DNA from: Tubulanus polymorphus
Lineage: Eukaryota; Nemertea; Palaeonemertea; Tubulaniformes; Tubulanidae
Length of the DNA stretch: 64,000 nt
Direction: 5' to 3'
Assembly: GCF_964204645.1 (NCBI RefSeq)
Contig: NC_134031.1
Coordinates: 6,245,001 to 6,309,000, forward strand
The notes under the pieces are model-generated. The model was not told the DNA's origin. It saw nothing but the letters and a program-made list of their open reading frames with translations, and made no database searches. Position 1 is the stretch's first letter. Each line of letters begins with the position of its first letter. Shown in pieces: positions 1 through 12,259 of this stretch. The position numbers were made by a program, and so were the translations under genes.

Positions 1-1
1 G

Positions 2-673
2 CATCTGAACACCGGGCCAGTGTTCATGATCAATTCACTGATCAGTTGTCGAATGTATGAAATCTTGATGGGACTCGCTTCTTCTAATAGTTCCTGGTTG
101 GTAGTGGCAATATCTCTAGAACGTGCGGCAGTTGTGCTCTTCCCGTTCACGTCTCGTTTGATATGTACGCCGAGATTTACGCGATGCGCAATCGTCCTTA
201 TATTCCTAATGAACGCGTTGATAATCGGAATCTACCCAACATTAACGATGCATTATTCTAAGCAATACCTTTTTTGTTATTTTGAAATATTTCATCAATT
301 TATATACTTCATGATCATCGCCGTCCATGTTTATCTGCTACCTTTATCGCTTATCGTCGTATGCAATGTCGTAATAATATTTAAGTTATTCAGAGGTTCA
401 AAGATGGTTTCGTCCGATCAGAAAACTACAAAATCAAGACGCACTACAATAATGCTTGTAACAGTTTCGCTCTCATTTACAGCGCTTACACTACCGTCCT
501 CTATTATTGTATTATTACCATTAGCCACGGAACAAAAAGAATTTGTTTTAGATTTACTCACTCAGTTCATTTTATGCAACTACTCAATCAATTTCTACAT
601 ATATCTTTTACTGGGACGAGAAATTCGTGAACATTTTTGTGCAAAAATTCGCTGTAGAAATCAGGTCAATTAA
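2..673 (+). CDS. Rhodopsin-family G-protein-coupled receptor, 3' part (TM3 to C-terminus)
   Basis: The frame is open from the first bases of the window, so the 5' part (N-terminus, TM1, TM2) lies outside. About 223 residues are visible. They begin before TM3 with a Cys and the pattern SSWLVVAISLERAAVVLFPF, where ERA stands in for the DRY box at the end of TM3. Hydrophobic TM4, TM5 and TM6 follow, with a basic third loop (KTTKSRRTT). TM7 reads NYSINFYIY, a variant of NPxxY, followed by an amphipathic helix-8-like stretch (REIREHF). It would be a plasma-membrane receptor; the look is that of invertebrate neuropeptide (FMRFamide-like) receptors, but the ligand cannot be inferred. The frame ends at TAA and a poly(A) signal follows about 195 bp later. 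The open frame has no intron, as in many peptide GPCRs. The variant DRY and NPxxY boxes are unusual but the frame is intact. Confidence 0.85.
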   Translation, partial: HLNTGPVFMINSLISCRMYEILMGLASSNSSWLVVAISLERAAVVLFPFTSRLICTPRFTRCAIVLIFLMNALIIGIYPTLTMHYSKQYLFCYFEIFHQFIYFMIIAVHVYLLPLSLIVVCNVVIIFKLFRGSKMVSSDQKTTKSRRTTIMLVTVSLSFTALTLPSSIIVLLPLATEQKEFVLDLLTQFILCNYSINFYIYLLLGREIREHFCAKIRCRNQVN

Positions 674-867
674 CGATTGATTTCGTTATTCGTATTACTG
701 TTCAACCGTACTGGTATTCATGGTGTAGATTCAGTTCGCCTAAAGTGATTGAAAACCCAATTGTCAAAGTCGTAGAAATAGTATTTTCCATAAACTTTCG
801 AAACGTACTTACTCAGTTCCATCTCGGCCTGCCTTGTCAATTCTGAAACGGAGGAACACCGAATGTA

Positions 868-873
868 AATAAA
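868..873 (+). promoter_or_regulatory. Poly(A) signal for the GPCR gene
   Basis: This is an AATAAA hexamer on the plus strand about 195 bp past the GPCR stop codon. The position suits a short 3' UTR. It is not confirmed by transcripts. Confidence 0.45.
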
Positions 874-990
874 TATGAACGAAAAGAAGGTTAAGAATGA
901 GGTGGGTATACATCTACCTAACCAGTGAACATATAAAAAATGAATGAGCGAAACAACTATTTCGTCACAAGTACAGACATATTTCAGAGA

Positions 991-1070
991 GTTTAAGTGT
1001 TATTCTAGACTTCAAAGTAAGCAGCAGTGAGTTTAAGTGTTATTGTAGACTTCAAAGTAAGCAGCAGTGA
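991..1070 (+). repeat. Two-copy 40 bp direct tandem repeat
   Basis: A 40 bp unit beginning GTTTAAGTGTTATT occurs twice back to back with a single mismatch (C/G). It lies in the intergenic region after the GPCR. No function is apparent. Confidence 0.9.
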
Positions 1071-1489
1071 TATGTTGAATTCTATAAAACATTCTAGATA
1101 GAATTTTGAATGGTCTTGGCATGCTGCCATGTCATGCCATGCCAGGTTACTAATCCCTTTCTAAAGTTGGACTAAAAGCAACGTGAAATTTAAACTGCAG
1201 TTCGGTTACCGCAGTATAAGTCTGCAGGTTTGTTTCTTAACTATGGAAGCTTATTTGAGAACAATAAAATATTCGAAGAATAGATATTATAGCTGCACAG
1301 CAGCGATAACAGGTCTTCTGCACAGCCTTGTGCGCAGTGTTGTTCTTGTCTGGATATTGTGTCGACCACTATCGCGTTTATCGACACAGCCGCACCAAGC
1401 TATTGAAAATTAAGGGAATTTTGAACGTGAACACGGTTTTATAAAAGGAAGGTCTACAAACAGTCAATTAGGCCTATTCGAAACGATGG

Positions 1490-1775
1490 ATAACTGGACC
1501 AGATGCTTTAACTATAGTCTCTATGGATTTCGAAAAAAAAAATTGATAAGGTACATCAGAGATAACAAGCAACTAGGAAACGGTCGAGTATCAATGATGT
1601 GATGCTTAAATGGCTCAGCAGTTTTATCCGATCGAAAACAGATGGTCAAAATCAACGGAACTGTCTCATTTCGGAAATAACTAGTGGAGTAACGCAAGGT
1701 AGTGCCCCAAGTCGTCTTCACTGGACTGATAAATGATATGCCAGATGGAATCTCCATAAAATTGGAAGAATAATG
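1490..1775 (+). pseudogene. Non-LTR retrotransposon reverse-transcriptase relic
   Basis: A decayed reverse-transcriptase fragment is readable across shifting frames. It holds a MDFEKKIDKV-like block (compare LDFxKAFDKV of RT motif A), then LKWLSSFIRSK (compare LxWLxSFLxxR). After that comes SGVTQGSAP and, one frameshift later, LINDMPDG, matching the SGVPQGS...INDL block of CR1/jockey-type LINEs. Stops and frameshifts show it is dead. It lies just upstream of another LINE fragment in the opposite orientation. Confidence 0.65.
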
Positions 1776-2030
1776 ATGAATTTCTCGGCTTAGGCTGCAG
1801 ATTGATAACCACAGTATGATACGCGTGTTTTGCTAAGGGCTGGCTTACGAATATTTATTTACGAATATTTATTTACACTCCAACCATTTCCATGGTATAT
1901 GGAGGAAAACAGTATTTACAATAATTACATAAACAGTAATAAAAGCTACAAAACTTAATTAACTGGTCTCACACTTATGTACAAAATATACTATTTACTA
2001 TTTACAATACATATATTTACAATACATACA

Positions 2031-2872
2031 CTACCGGAGGGATTTATATACATCTAGACCTATTTTGATGAATTTAGTTGGATTTTTTAATACATCTAAG
2101 TTCCGAAAGGTATTTATATCTAAGTGGTTTTCACGGGGTTCGGTAAGCAAATTACAATCGAAAATAAAATGTACCTCGTCTCCTAAAACGTTGAAGGCGG
2201 GGCATAATCTATCGGTTCTGGGTAGATGAAGGTTTGATAATCTATTTACAGGTAGGAGATAAGACCCAATCCTGAACTGGAATAAACTGGTCACTAAATC
2301 GTCATCAAGCTGATTAATATAGTTTTCAAATTTAATATCCTTCTTATATTGCCTAAAATTAGTGTATAGCGAGTTATTATTCAACTTAAAATCTATCTCT
2401 TGTACGTGCTGGTCTCGGAGTACACATTTTAATTTCTTTGAGAGTGTCATAGAGTTAACCATTAATTGCTGCGTCCAAATATACGATAGACCGCAGTCAT
2501 CAAAAATCTTCTTAATAAATAACAGCCAGGGGCTCTTAAACCTGTCATTAATATATAAATTGAGAGATATTTTATAAAGGATTGAACTTAGTTTAGTTTG
2601 CTTGCACGATACCGTTTTAGCCCAAAAATTGATCATTCTACGCTTTACGTCAATATACATAGGATAACGCCCTAGTTCTGCCAGCACTTGCACATTATGG
2701 GAATATTTCGTAACTTTCATAATAATTTTACAGAATAAGCAGTGGAGGTTTTCTAGTAAATCGAGATTCTCATAACCCCAGATTTCGCAGCCGTATAGTG
2801 CTACAGGAGCGACACACATGTCAAATAGTTTAAGCATTACATCTATCGGAAGTTTCAATGTCGATCTGCGAC
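2031..2872 (-). pseudogene. LINE-type retrotransposon ORF2, C-terminal fragment
   Basis: A frame of about 275 codons on the minus strand resembles the region after the reverse-transcriptase core in jockey/CR1-like LINEs of invertebrates. It has the block LFDMCVAPVALYGCEIWG, then LHCLFCKIIM and a later LGRYPMYIDVKRRMINFWAK. It ends in a Cys/His-containing stretch, ...VHFIFDCNLL. The catalytic FADD box and endonuclease are missing, so this is a 5'-truncated insertion, the usual outcome of LINE retrotransposition. The frame has no ATG at its 5' edge. The last part is intact, so the insertion may be fairly young. Confidence 0.8.
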
Positions 2873-5119
2873 GCGACGCCTACCGACGAAACTGAAAGGA
2901 ACCGCGATCGTAACCCAGCTTATGTCGACTGCGCTCCAATCCCAAACAACTGAGGCTGACTAGCGGGATATAAGATCCGCCGCTTCCCAATATCGGTTAC
3001 GATCACTGGCAACTCAAATGACTGCAGATGGTCATGCGATAAACATTTTGAGAATAAATTTAAATGCTGACACCGAATGCTTTTCAAAGGTTACGTAAAT
3101 AACTTACCTTCCAAGTTACGATCTATTTCTGCGTGGAATGTATCTTCCAGATAAATTACTAAAATTACAGATTATCTTAGAATAAGTTACCGTGCCCCAT
3201 TGATTCTAGAACAACTATCTAGGGACAATACTCACGGGCATTCTTCCAATTGATACACAAACATTTCCTCGGATCTAGAAATTCATGAACATGGAAATAT
3301 AAAGCTAATAATGTGTAAGCTAATGATGTGTAGGTTTATTGTAAATCCATCTTTTTCGGCTAGATAGATATCTTCGTTCGTACGATTTACGTGTTGGTAA
3401 ATGTATACAATTGGTCATATCAGGGCCGTCGGAACGGGGCGGCAGGGGCATATCTTTATAGTATATTTTTGCTGGACTGAAAAATTTTGATGTAGCCAAC
3501 TTTTGGCATGATGTACTTTTTATTTCTTTTATCGAATTCATATTATTATTATGTTTGGATATAAGACACCGAGATATTCAGAAATTTTTTTTAAATCTCA
3601 TAAATTCTTTTGTAGTTGATGAATATCGTTATCAATGTTATTTCCTCTCGTGATAGATATCACGATTTCCATGATCAGATTCAGTCGGAATCGATCTCAG
3701 AGCTTGGACAAGTCTTGGGGAGGTCCCCAGGCCCTCCTGGCGTGCCTTCACGCCTCTGGTGCTCAGCTGCATTTAATCACGTACTGGAACCAGTTCGATC
3801 AAAAAATCAATAGCCACCCTACTGCATATAGGGATATCAAAGTAATTTTGAATACATACCTGTGTTTTGTGGGATTTCTAGGTGATCGCCGGATAGATCT
3901 AGTATATTTTTGATTTTATCACCTGTAGAAAATGAAGTATTTGGTAAAGGTACCAGTATAGAAAATTTCGATTGATATTTTGCTTGAATACTTCACTAGA
4001 ACGAAATTGTTTTCACAAAATGTTGTATTTCGTGGTGGGGCGTTTCACTGGAAATCGAAAGATGAAAAACCGTTTAGGACAGGTCAATCCCCCTATCAGG
4101 CTCAGCCCCTAGGGCTTGGGGTTGTCCTTCTACATTACATATTTATCTATGAAATTATATTCAAAGAAACCATGTTCATAATCTTCTACATATTATAAGT
4201 AAATAAATCATCAACTATCCACTGTTTAACTCTAACCAACTTTTGAGCAACTGCAGCCCTTACTCCAAGCTACCGGACGTGATTTGTTTTTTCAGGGATC
4301 ATATAAACGACAACATATGTTAAATGTCAAGGGTCAGGATGGGTTAACCCCCATGCTCTCGAATCATTTCTTAGATTTAATTAGATGAGTCGTGATAGAC
4401 TGGGCAGATCTCAAAATTCGAGGCTCTTACCATTTCCTGTCACATTCACCAATTCATCTTGACTCTTTCTCTTTATATACTCGTCTGAAAAAAACAAACA
4501 AAACGAAAAACGATATTTGCTATATAAGTATGCAAATTGATCAAGCTTTCTTTTTTAAACGTGGTAGATATACAGTAGATCTTTATTCGGAATATCAGAA
4601 TCAAGAAACCCGTCAATCTCGGAAATTGCACCGAGGCAGACGAATCCAGACAGCCCCGGTAAATACATCGCCTACTAGAGTTGGCTACAAGAAACATCGA
4701 CATTGTTGAAATATCAACTTAATAAGTCATTTGAATGACGAATTCGACTGACTCTAAGTGCTAGATCATAAGTGACACCAGCTTTGCTGGACACTTGCCA
4801 TGAGAAATACGATTTTAAAAAATCTCAACTTAAAGGTTGTTTATTGTTTCGACCGTAACACGTGAATTTATACTTTTCAAAAAATAATATCTAGTGAACT
4901 TACCAACTGTTTTTTCCGTAGCTGAAAATAAAACATATACACATAAACACGTATTGATAAAAGTCTGCTACAAACAGCCGAAATTTATGAATCGGCGGCA
5001 GTCGCTGAAAATACCCGCTATGCACACGTTTAAAAGATGATTGAACGAGGGGTCTAGGTTGAACTAGGACAACATGCCCGCTAGGGAATTGGTTTGAAAC
5101 GCTCAGCAATCAGAAAATT

Positions 5120-5350
5120 TCAATATTCAATGCCCCTGCCCTGGTGAACATATCAAGAAAGAATGACCTTGAAACCACCGCAATCATAGAAAATGTCATG
5201 AGCTACGATTTTGCAATTGATTGTGGTGAAAGATATGCCTAGGGATCAAGTTATTTGGCTATTCAATGCCCCTTGGTGAATACATGTAGAAAGCAATGAC
5301 CTTGAAACTTAGCACAATCATAGAACATATCTCAAGCTACAATTTTACAA
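5120..5350 (+). repeat. Imperfect direct duplication (about 120 bp unit)
   Basis: Two similar blocks follow one another. Each contains TATTCAATGCCCC, GGTGAA, AATGACCTTGAAAC, CAATCATAGAA and a final AGCTAC-AATTTT/GATTTT. They are diverged copies of one unit with no coding capacity. Confidence 0.6.
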
Positions 5351-5849
5351 GGTACCAATATGATATATACCAATCTATATAATTCAATATTCAATTATAT
5401 TATGGTGGCGAGAAAGATTAACATTTTTTTCTACTTACGAATGAGGACTGGAGACACTAAGATGGCAGCTGATTGCGTCACGCTAGACTGATCAAAAGAT
5501 TAGTCTGATATCTTTAAGATCCCTTCCCGAAGTTTACCCATCACGAATTTCGATGAGAGAGCAAACCACTCGGAAGCTAAGTCTCGGGACAAAAATGACC
5601 TTTTTTAGGCACAAAAACATCACAGGAAGGCCATCTTGCGTTCGATTTGATACCAAACTGTAAAACCCATTTTTCTCATGCTGATGAATCATAAGGAGAT
5701 ACGAACTTACTATAAAAATCAAGATATATGATTGAAGTGTCTTCAAAATTTCCCTTGAAGACCTCAAAAAAATGTCAAACCGAGCCAGTTTTTGGACTGA
5801 ACATTGGTCCAGGATAGATACATGTATATACCAAAGATCAAGAAAATCC

Positions 5850-5985
5850 ATCTAAGTGAGTGTCTTCAAAACATCCGGCAATAACGGGGTTCCGTCTATG
5901 GACGGACAGACGGACGACGAACACTAAGCGAACGCAATAGCTCGCTGGGACTAAAGTGCCAAGTGGGATAAAAAGATTCTAAGTG
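5850..5985 (+). repeat. Dispersed repeat with GACGGACAGACGG core
   Basis: The segment carries GGACGGACAGACGGACGACG followed by a motif ending GCAATAGCTCGC. In my experience this combination recurs in dispersed repeats of invertebrate genomes. Only one copy is visible here, so the call rests on recognition rather than on an internal comparison. Confidence 0.4.
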
Positions 5986-8471
5986 AAATGAAGATGACGC
6001 ATAGATGTAGTTAAGTCCTTATTTTCATGATATTTTAAAATTCCTAAAACGGTCCTATTCAAATAAGTAATGACGTGGGATAAAATTAGCGGATGAACGT
6101 CAGAACATCTTCTATATCAAGATACAGGGTTAGTTAAAACAGTTACCGGTACTTACGCTCAAGCAGAAGCATACCATTTTTGTTCAATACATCTGCAAGA
6201 CAATTTGAAAACAAAACCGATCACAGATATTCTCGGAACTTTTTCAATTAATGACTGATCTAATGATTCAAACTCACCGATATTAAGTGTTTCGTAGAAG
6301 TATTGCAGCTCAGCGCTGAGCATTTCTTCAACTAAAAGTTTTCAAAGAATAACGATTATGAGTGGCCGTGTCAGCAGTGATCAGGTTTGCTAATTATCAG
6401 TTACCATCAAGCTACGTGATCTACGGAACCCTTTTTTGGCGTTTTAGATTGAAATTGAATTTGATTTGTAGCTCCACACCTTCATCCTAGGATTTCTATT
6501 TCAGTAGGCCTGATACACGTAGTATTTGATATGCCGATGTAGAACAAAAGCGGCGATGCTTACTATCGTCGGCTTTTGTTGAGGCTGACATTCTTCCGAC
6601 CAAAGGCCCTAGCAGGATTTTCTGCATCGCTAAATCAGGATAGAAAATGCGCGATCGATTCATTTCGTACTATACCGGAAGGTATCATAAACACATACAC
6701 GATCGCTATCATATCGTTATATTTATGGAAGAAATATCGCGCTTACCAATTTCTGTAACGAGAGGCCTCACTTTCCAGAATTTGAGCGGAATATTAAAAT
6801 CATGATCTACAAAATACGAGTGAAGATATAACTTCGCGTTTTAGTATTAGTAAAAACTCGCAAACAAAAATAGAAAATAATGGAACAATATCTTAGTTAT
6901 TGATATTGAGCTACATCGTCTCGGTATTTGATACTAAGTTGAATGAAGAGAAATCAAACAAAGAACATTACTTGTAAATAAGACAAACCCTACAAGTAGA
7001 TAATATGATCATTTTCAAACATATTTCCGCGTGGGTGTTTTTCACACTTTAGGAGTATTCTAAGTTTATCTAAACCTTGATTGTAGAAGGCCATTGACTC
7101 AGGATCTGTCAAAACTTTGAACTGGAGTTTTATATGTATATAGGTAAAAATTTACAAACTGTAACGGTATTTACCAGGTAGATCCGACTTGTGAATGTCA
7201 TTCTTACGTGCCCACTGTTTTACCTTTTTTTCAATTGATAGGAATTCTAAAAATTTTAGAAACTACATGCATCACCTGGGACCCGATGTTGTACTGCGGT
7301 ATAGGATTTATTAAGCGAATATGATGCCAACCTTTATCGTAAAACCGATACCAAACATCATTACGTACGTCCCTAAATGACGACCGGTCTGCTAAAATGG
7401 AAAAAAAATTTTTTGAAAAAAGATTTCAATGTCCATCGATGTTTATCGAAAAATGCTGATCTATTGAAATAGGCGTTGATATTTGCGATATCTAGAAAGG
7501 TAATACAAAGTTCGTATGTTTTTATTGGTCCAAAGTTTATCATAACACGAACTCACATTTTTCGCTGTGATTAATGTCATGACCTGCAACACGAATCATA
7601 TTCTCATGTTTGGAGTAAACCCCATTTTTATCATCATATATTTGAGCGCCTAGTCTGTGTTATCTAGCTAGTAATTTCCAGGCATTCTACTTTTTCTTAC
7701 CGATTTGACCTTTTCGTCGCCATCGACCACAGAAAGTGGTCACGAAAAAGCAAAATATCGTTGCCATCATGGTAAAAAAGTATACAATAACAGCAATCCA
7801 TTTGGAATCCATCCCTAATTAAGAAATCAACAATTCTTATTTTTAGACGAGAAACAATGTACAACATTATACCCGAAGTAGGTAGGCCTTAGTGAAATGA
7901 ACGTATGAATTGAACCCGAATGGTATTCTGTGAAGATTTAGTCTATTAGTAGTTTGAGACATTCCAGAAACATATATAGATATTAGTCTGAACTAGCGAT
8001 CTCAGAAGCTTAAACGTTTATCTTACCGTCAACCGGTTTAAGCTTTTTTCCTCGCATATGTTAGTCTAAAATCTTTGTGTCGAAAATGAAAGGCACTTGG
8101 TGTATAATATTCAACGAGAACTTTGGTCGCTGTATGGCGGGTATCGATCGAGTGTGACATAGTTTCACATTAAAAATGATTACGAAACAGGAAGTATATT
8201 TTTTAACACGACGACACACTCTGTTGTTGTAGATACAAAAGCAAATATTTCGTTGATGGTAACCGGTCGGGGCTTTTATTGCCGTCCTACATCGTCCTCG
8301 GCCGAGTCATGAGCAAAGAAACGTCGTGTTCAGGAATCGTAGTCATTAACAAGAAAGCTAACTTGCAAGTTTATTGACGCTTTTAGGACACATATATTGC
8401 TTGATATTTTAGACTACATAGACGATATTAAGGATCAATAAAGTTATCTTCGATTCGAATATATCGATAAT

Positions 8472-8725
8472 TGAATTGAATTGACCGTCAACAAGTCTAG
8501 CCCCGATATGTTGATGACGCAGTGAACGTCCTCTCGTTAATAATTATCAAAATTTATCAAAAATAAAATAAGAGACATGAAATACATTTTATTACAAAAT
8601 AGATGCCAAAATTCACTATTGCGAATTTTTATTTTGAAACGCCAATATTGATGACGTAGCGCACATTGACTCAGACAGAACCCTTCACTGAACACGAACA
8701 CGGTTTTCACGGTGTCAAAAATCAT
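8472..8725 (-). mobile_element. Dispersed non-coding repeat family R1, copy 1
   Basis: The segment is the reverse complement of the repeats near 27262-27525 and 50041-50307. Shared blocks, read on the minus strand, are TTTTGACAC-GTGAAAACCGTG, a run near GCGCTACGTCATCAATATTGG, TTTCAAAATAAAAA, and the closing block TATCGGGGCTAGACTTGTTG. There is no open frame. The family is probably a MITE or SINE; its class is not settled. Confidence 0.75.
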
Positions 8726-9788
8726 CTTATCACTTCCGGGAATACGGTCAGAAGTCGGGATCTGGATCTGGGCCGATTGGTAGTAAATGGAGCCTTGATA
8801 AAAAGGGCTCGATTCCCACAGTCGCATTCTTTGGAGCCAATGGAAAATAAGGCGTTCTTCCATTTTTACGTGTATTTATTTCAATTCAATTCAAATATGT
8901 TCGCGCGCAAAATGAATATCAATGTGACACAATATAACTGCGTTTAAATGATGTTCATACGGAAGCGTCTCGGGGACATCATTGACGAAACAAATTTGAT
9001 TTTCGGTTGTGGTTTTTTTAGCAAAACAAAATGACATGAATTGTTTCTTTTGCTCAGTTAGTTTACAAACCAATAATTCGTCAGTTTGTTGTTATTTATA
9101 TGTCTCGGAGCAAAGACCTGTCTGACAGTAATTGGTGTAATTAACAGTTTAGCAAAACATTAGTCTGTAATGAAGAATGTATAAAATGTATCATTTTTAA
9201 TGTAAAGGACAGCCTGTGTTTGGAGTTCTTTCTAAAAGGACATTCTACCAACCGGGCAATATTCAGCGAGTCGAAAATAAATACGTAAAATCTCATGAAC
9301 GAAAGCTTGACGAGTTGCTACTTGGAGTTCTGATCGGAGTATTCTACGGTAAACACTGAAGCGAGTTAACTGTTGTTAAAATTTAACTCAACAAAAATTC
9401 ATCTACGATTGATTTGATATTTTCTCGATTTTATATCGCGTTATTATCGACATAAGATAATTTACGAACAAAAAAAAAAACAAAAATCTGAATTAATGTC
9501 GAGGTGAAAACTGGATATAAAATCGGGAAAACCATGAATTAAGATACCATATAATTCAAATTTCTATTTTTCATAAATGATGTCACCAGGTCGATTCCGT
9601 AGTAGTGGTTGATGGTTAAGATTGTACGCTTTTCATTTGGGAAGCCTATTTTGCTCTTGACATTTTGTTCTCGAGTGGCTGAGGTGAAGTGCAAACGCGG
9701 TAAGAATTTGGTGTCGTCTAAAATTATAAATGATGTAGTAATTCCAGTTGCTCTGGTGAGAAAATACCTGATGCCGAAAACTGATGTT

Positions 9789-11548
9789 TAATAAAGAAGT
9801 TTCCAGTTTCTAGGCGCCATTTTGTGGCGGTCCCTCGAGGTCCCTATTGTTGCGATAATTTGCGCTCAATTATAAAACATAAGTTTAGATTGAATATCAT
9901 ATAGTTCTGCAGTCCCTTGTTTGACGAAATCAATTTATAAACCATTTTAAAGGAAATGAAATGCAGATATTTGCTGGCGATTCTTGGAATTTTTGAACGC
10001 AACAATTGAGAACAGTGACGATGTAAAACCAAGGACCGCATATCTTAACCGTGCGTAAAAGAAATCGCAATATTTATTAATTTTAAAATATCTAAGTATC
10101 TCTTCAAGCTATATTTCCTGTTTTCACAGAGGTTAAAGAGGGTTATTTGCAGTTTAAGCCTGCGTTGAATTTTTTAAAATATCTTTCCTGACGACTGATC
10201 TGTACCCGCTTGAGTTTGAGATTACGCGCAAAAGGGGTCTCCCACTGCGCACCGCCATTTCACTGAACATTGAGATTTGTGAAAAGAAATCGCAAAAATA
10301 AGATTTTATACTGGTTTGTAATTATCAATATTGCTTCTGATGGTTATATATTACCTTTATTTTCGTATGGTTGAAAATGGACTTTGAGTGTTTTGATGAA
10401 TTCGAGTTTTGTAGCGTTGGGAAATTAAAGGATTTCTTGTAAGAGTGGGGACTTTCTGTGTTGGTTGCAAATGTGGCCTAGTTGAGAACCTAATTTGCGT
10501 TTCAACCGAATGTACCACTCATGGTTGGACACTAGAAAAAAAATCTAAGTTTTTATATATTTTTGAATATGCGGCGCAGCTGAAAGTTGCCAAACTGGAC
10601 GTTGACCCCCTAAAACAGAATATCAAATGGGGACAGACATGAACCCCTTTAAATATTATATTGGAATTTTATATCAGTAAGGTTTTCTGGTCGATGTTTT
10701 CCAGCAAGAAGGTTGAGATTCATTAAATTCATCGTATGATCGTAGAATGAGAGATTACCAGAGAGAGATATATGTTAAATATGTCCTAAGCGTTTAAATT
10801 GACTGGCACATTTCACCATCGACTCTAAAACGTTTGATTTCACCGAACACAAAATCGGCGCTAGGCTGGACGGGCTGTATACGACAATTCCTCAACTGGG
10901 CCGTTCACACTTCAATAGCGGGACAAACCGGATCCCGAAACCAGATTAACGAATTGCCCCCGCCAAAATACGGTACAAAGAAGATATGGATTATCATCTC
11001 AAAATATCCCCATGGAAAATGTGAAGAAATCAAATTGCATTTAAAAATTTCTTGTCGCAAATCTCAATGTTCAGTGAAATTGCAATGCGCAGTATGAGAC
11101 CCCTTTTGCGCGTAATCTCAAACTCAAGCGGGTACAGATCAGTCGTCAGGTAAGATATTCAAAAGATTTTAACGCAGGCTTAAACTGCAAATAACCCTCT
11201 TTAACCTCTGTGAAAATAGGAAATATAGCTTGAAGAGATACTTAGATATTTTAAAATTAATAAATATTGCGATTTCTTTTACGCACGGTCTAGATATGCG
11301 GTCCTTGGTTTCACATCGTCACTGTTCTCAATTGTTGCGTTCAAAAATTCCAAGAATCGCCAGCAAATATCTGCATTTCATTTCCTTTAAAATGGTGTGT
11401 AAATTGATTTCGTCGAGCAAGGGACTGCAGAACTATATGATATTCAATCTAAACTTATGTTTTAAAAATGAGCGCAAATTATCGCAACAATGGGGACCTT
11501 GCGGGACCGCCACAAAATGGCGCCTAGAAACTGGAAACTTCTTTATTA
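9789..11548. mobile_element. Foldback element with about 500 bp inverted arms
   Basis: The left arm (about 9789-10288) is the near-perfect reverse complement of the right arm (about 11049-11548). The outer ends both read TAATAAAGAAGTTTCCAG into the element. Further in, the shared blocks are GGCGCCATTTTGTGGCG, CAGATATTTGCTGGCGATTC and ACGACTGATCTGTACCCGC. The spacer of roughly 760 bp encodes nothing recognisable, so this is a non-autonomous long-TIR element. The high identity of the arms suggests recent insertion or arm homogenisation. Frames inside the arms are mirror artefacts, not genes. Confidence 0.9.
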
Positions 11549-12101
11549 TGATCAAATAAATAGTACATATTATATGATAATCCGAATATTTTCACATTAG
11601 ACACTTTTGACCCATCGACATCCTTTAGGCATAATATTCGCCATCACGTGACTTCGATAAAAGCATATTCGCGACGGCTATTCTAACGCGCAATCTGCGC
11701 AGCACCGAACGTAGACATGTCCACTGACCGACCTGAACCTAAAACAATAGGTTTCATCCATGAACATGTTCAGTTGGGCTCACCCCTTGTAGCATTAACA
11801 GCCTATTCCGCCTCAACTTCAACAGATTTGAACATGAACCCCTTGTCCACACAAAACGACAAAAGCATCTGACATCATTGAGTGCTTGCAATATGTGCAT
11901 TAACTTATATACCATGATCATGTTCTTGAAACAATAACGCGTGTTTGGTGCAATGAATCGAAACAGTGATTGTAAATACATTTTCGAATGATAGTACATT
12001 GTAGGATACATATTCAGAATATAGCTATTATTGAATCGTGTTAAGGCAGGGATTATGTATATATCTTACGTTAGATGGTTATTAGATTCGACAAACAACT
12101 T

Positions 12102-12107
12102 TTTAAT
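12102..12107 (-). promoter_or_regulatory. Possible poly(A) signal of the MOXD gene
   Basis: On the minus strand this reads ATTAAA, about 150 bp past the MOXD stop codon. It is a variant hexamer in a T-rich setting and is a weak call. Confidence 0.3.
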
Positions 12108-12259
12108 TCTTTTTCTTATCATATATAGTAATGTTTTCGTTGTGATATTTAACTTCTATTCTCATGAAAATAATATATATCGATATTATTAATCCCGGTG
12201 GTGATATATATACACGTCCTTGTTTCATTCTAAGGTATCTACCATCATTTGTAGTTGGT

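Larger units (their letters stand above)
2873..8470. other. Gene-free intergenic stretch
   Basis: No coding sequence with family support was seen on either strand. The longest frames are short, lack convincing initiators and show no known motif. There is repeat debris: an imperfect duplication near 5120-5350 and a GACGGACAGACGG-containing repeat near 5900. Around 3420 and 4020-4100 there are G-rich remnants. The remainder looks like ordinary AT-rich spacer. Confidence 0.6.

Noticed and set aside
1521-1757. Minus-strand frame over the reverse-transcriptase relic
   Set aside because: It is antisense to the recognisable plus-strand RT motifs.
11230-11559. 109-codon frame ending in the right half of the foldback element
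   Set aside because: A closely similar frame appears in the mirrored arm (9844-10041, minus strand), so it is a product of the inverted repeat, with no motif.
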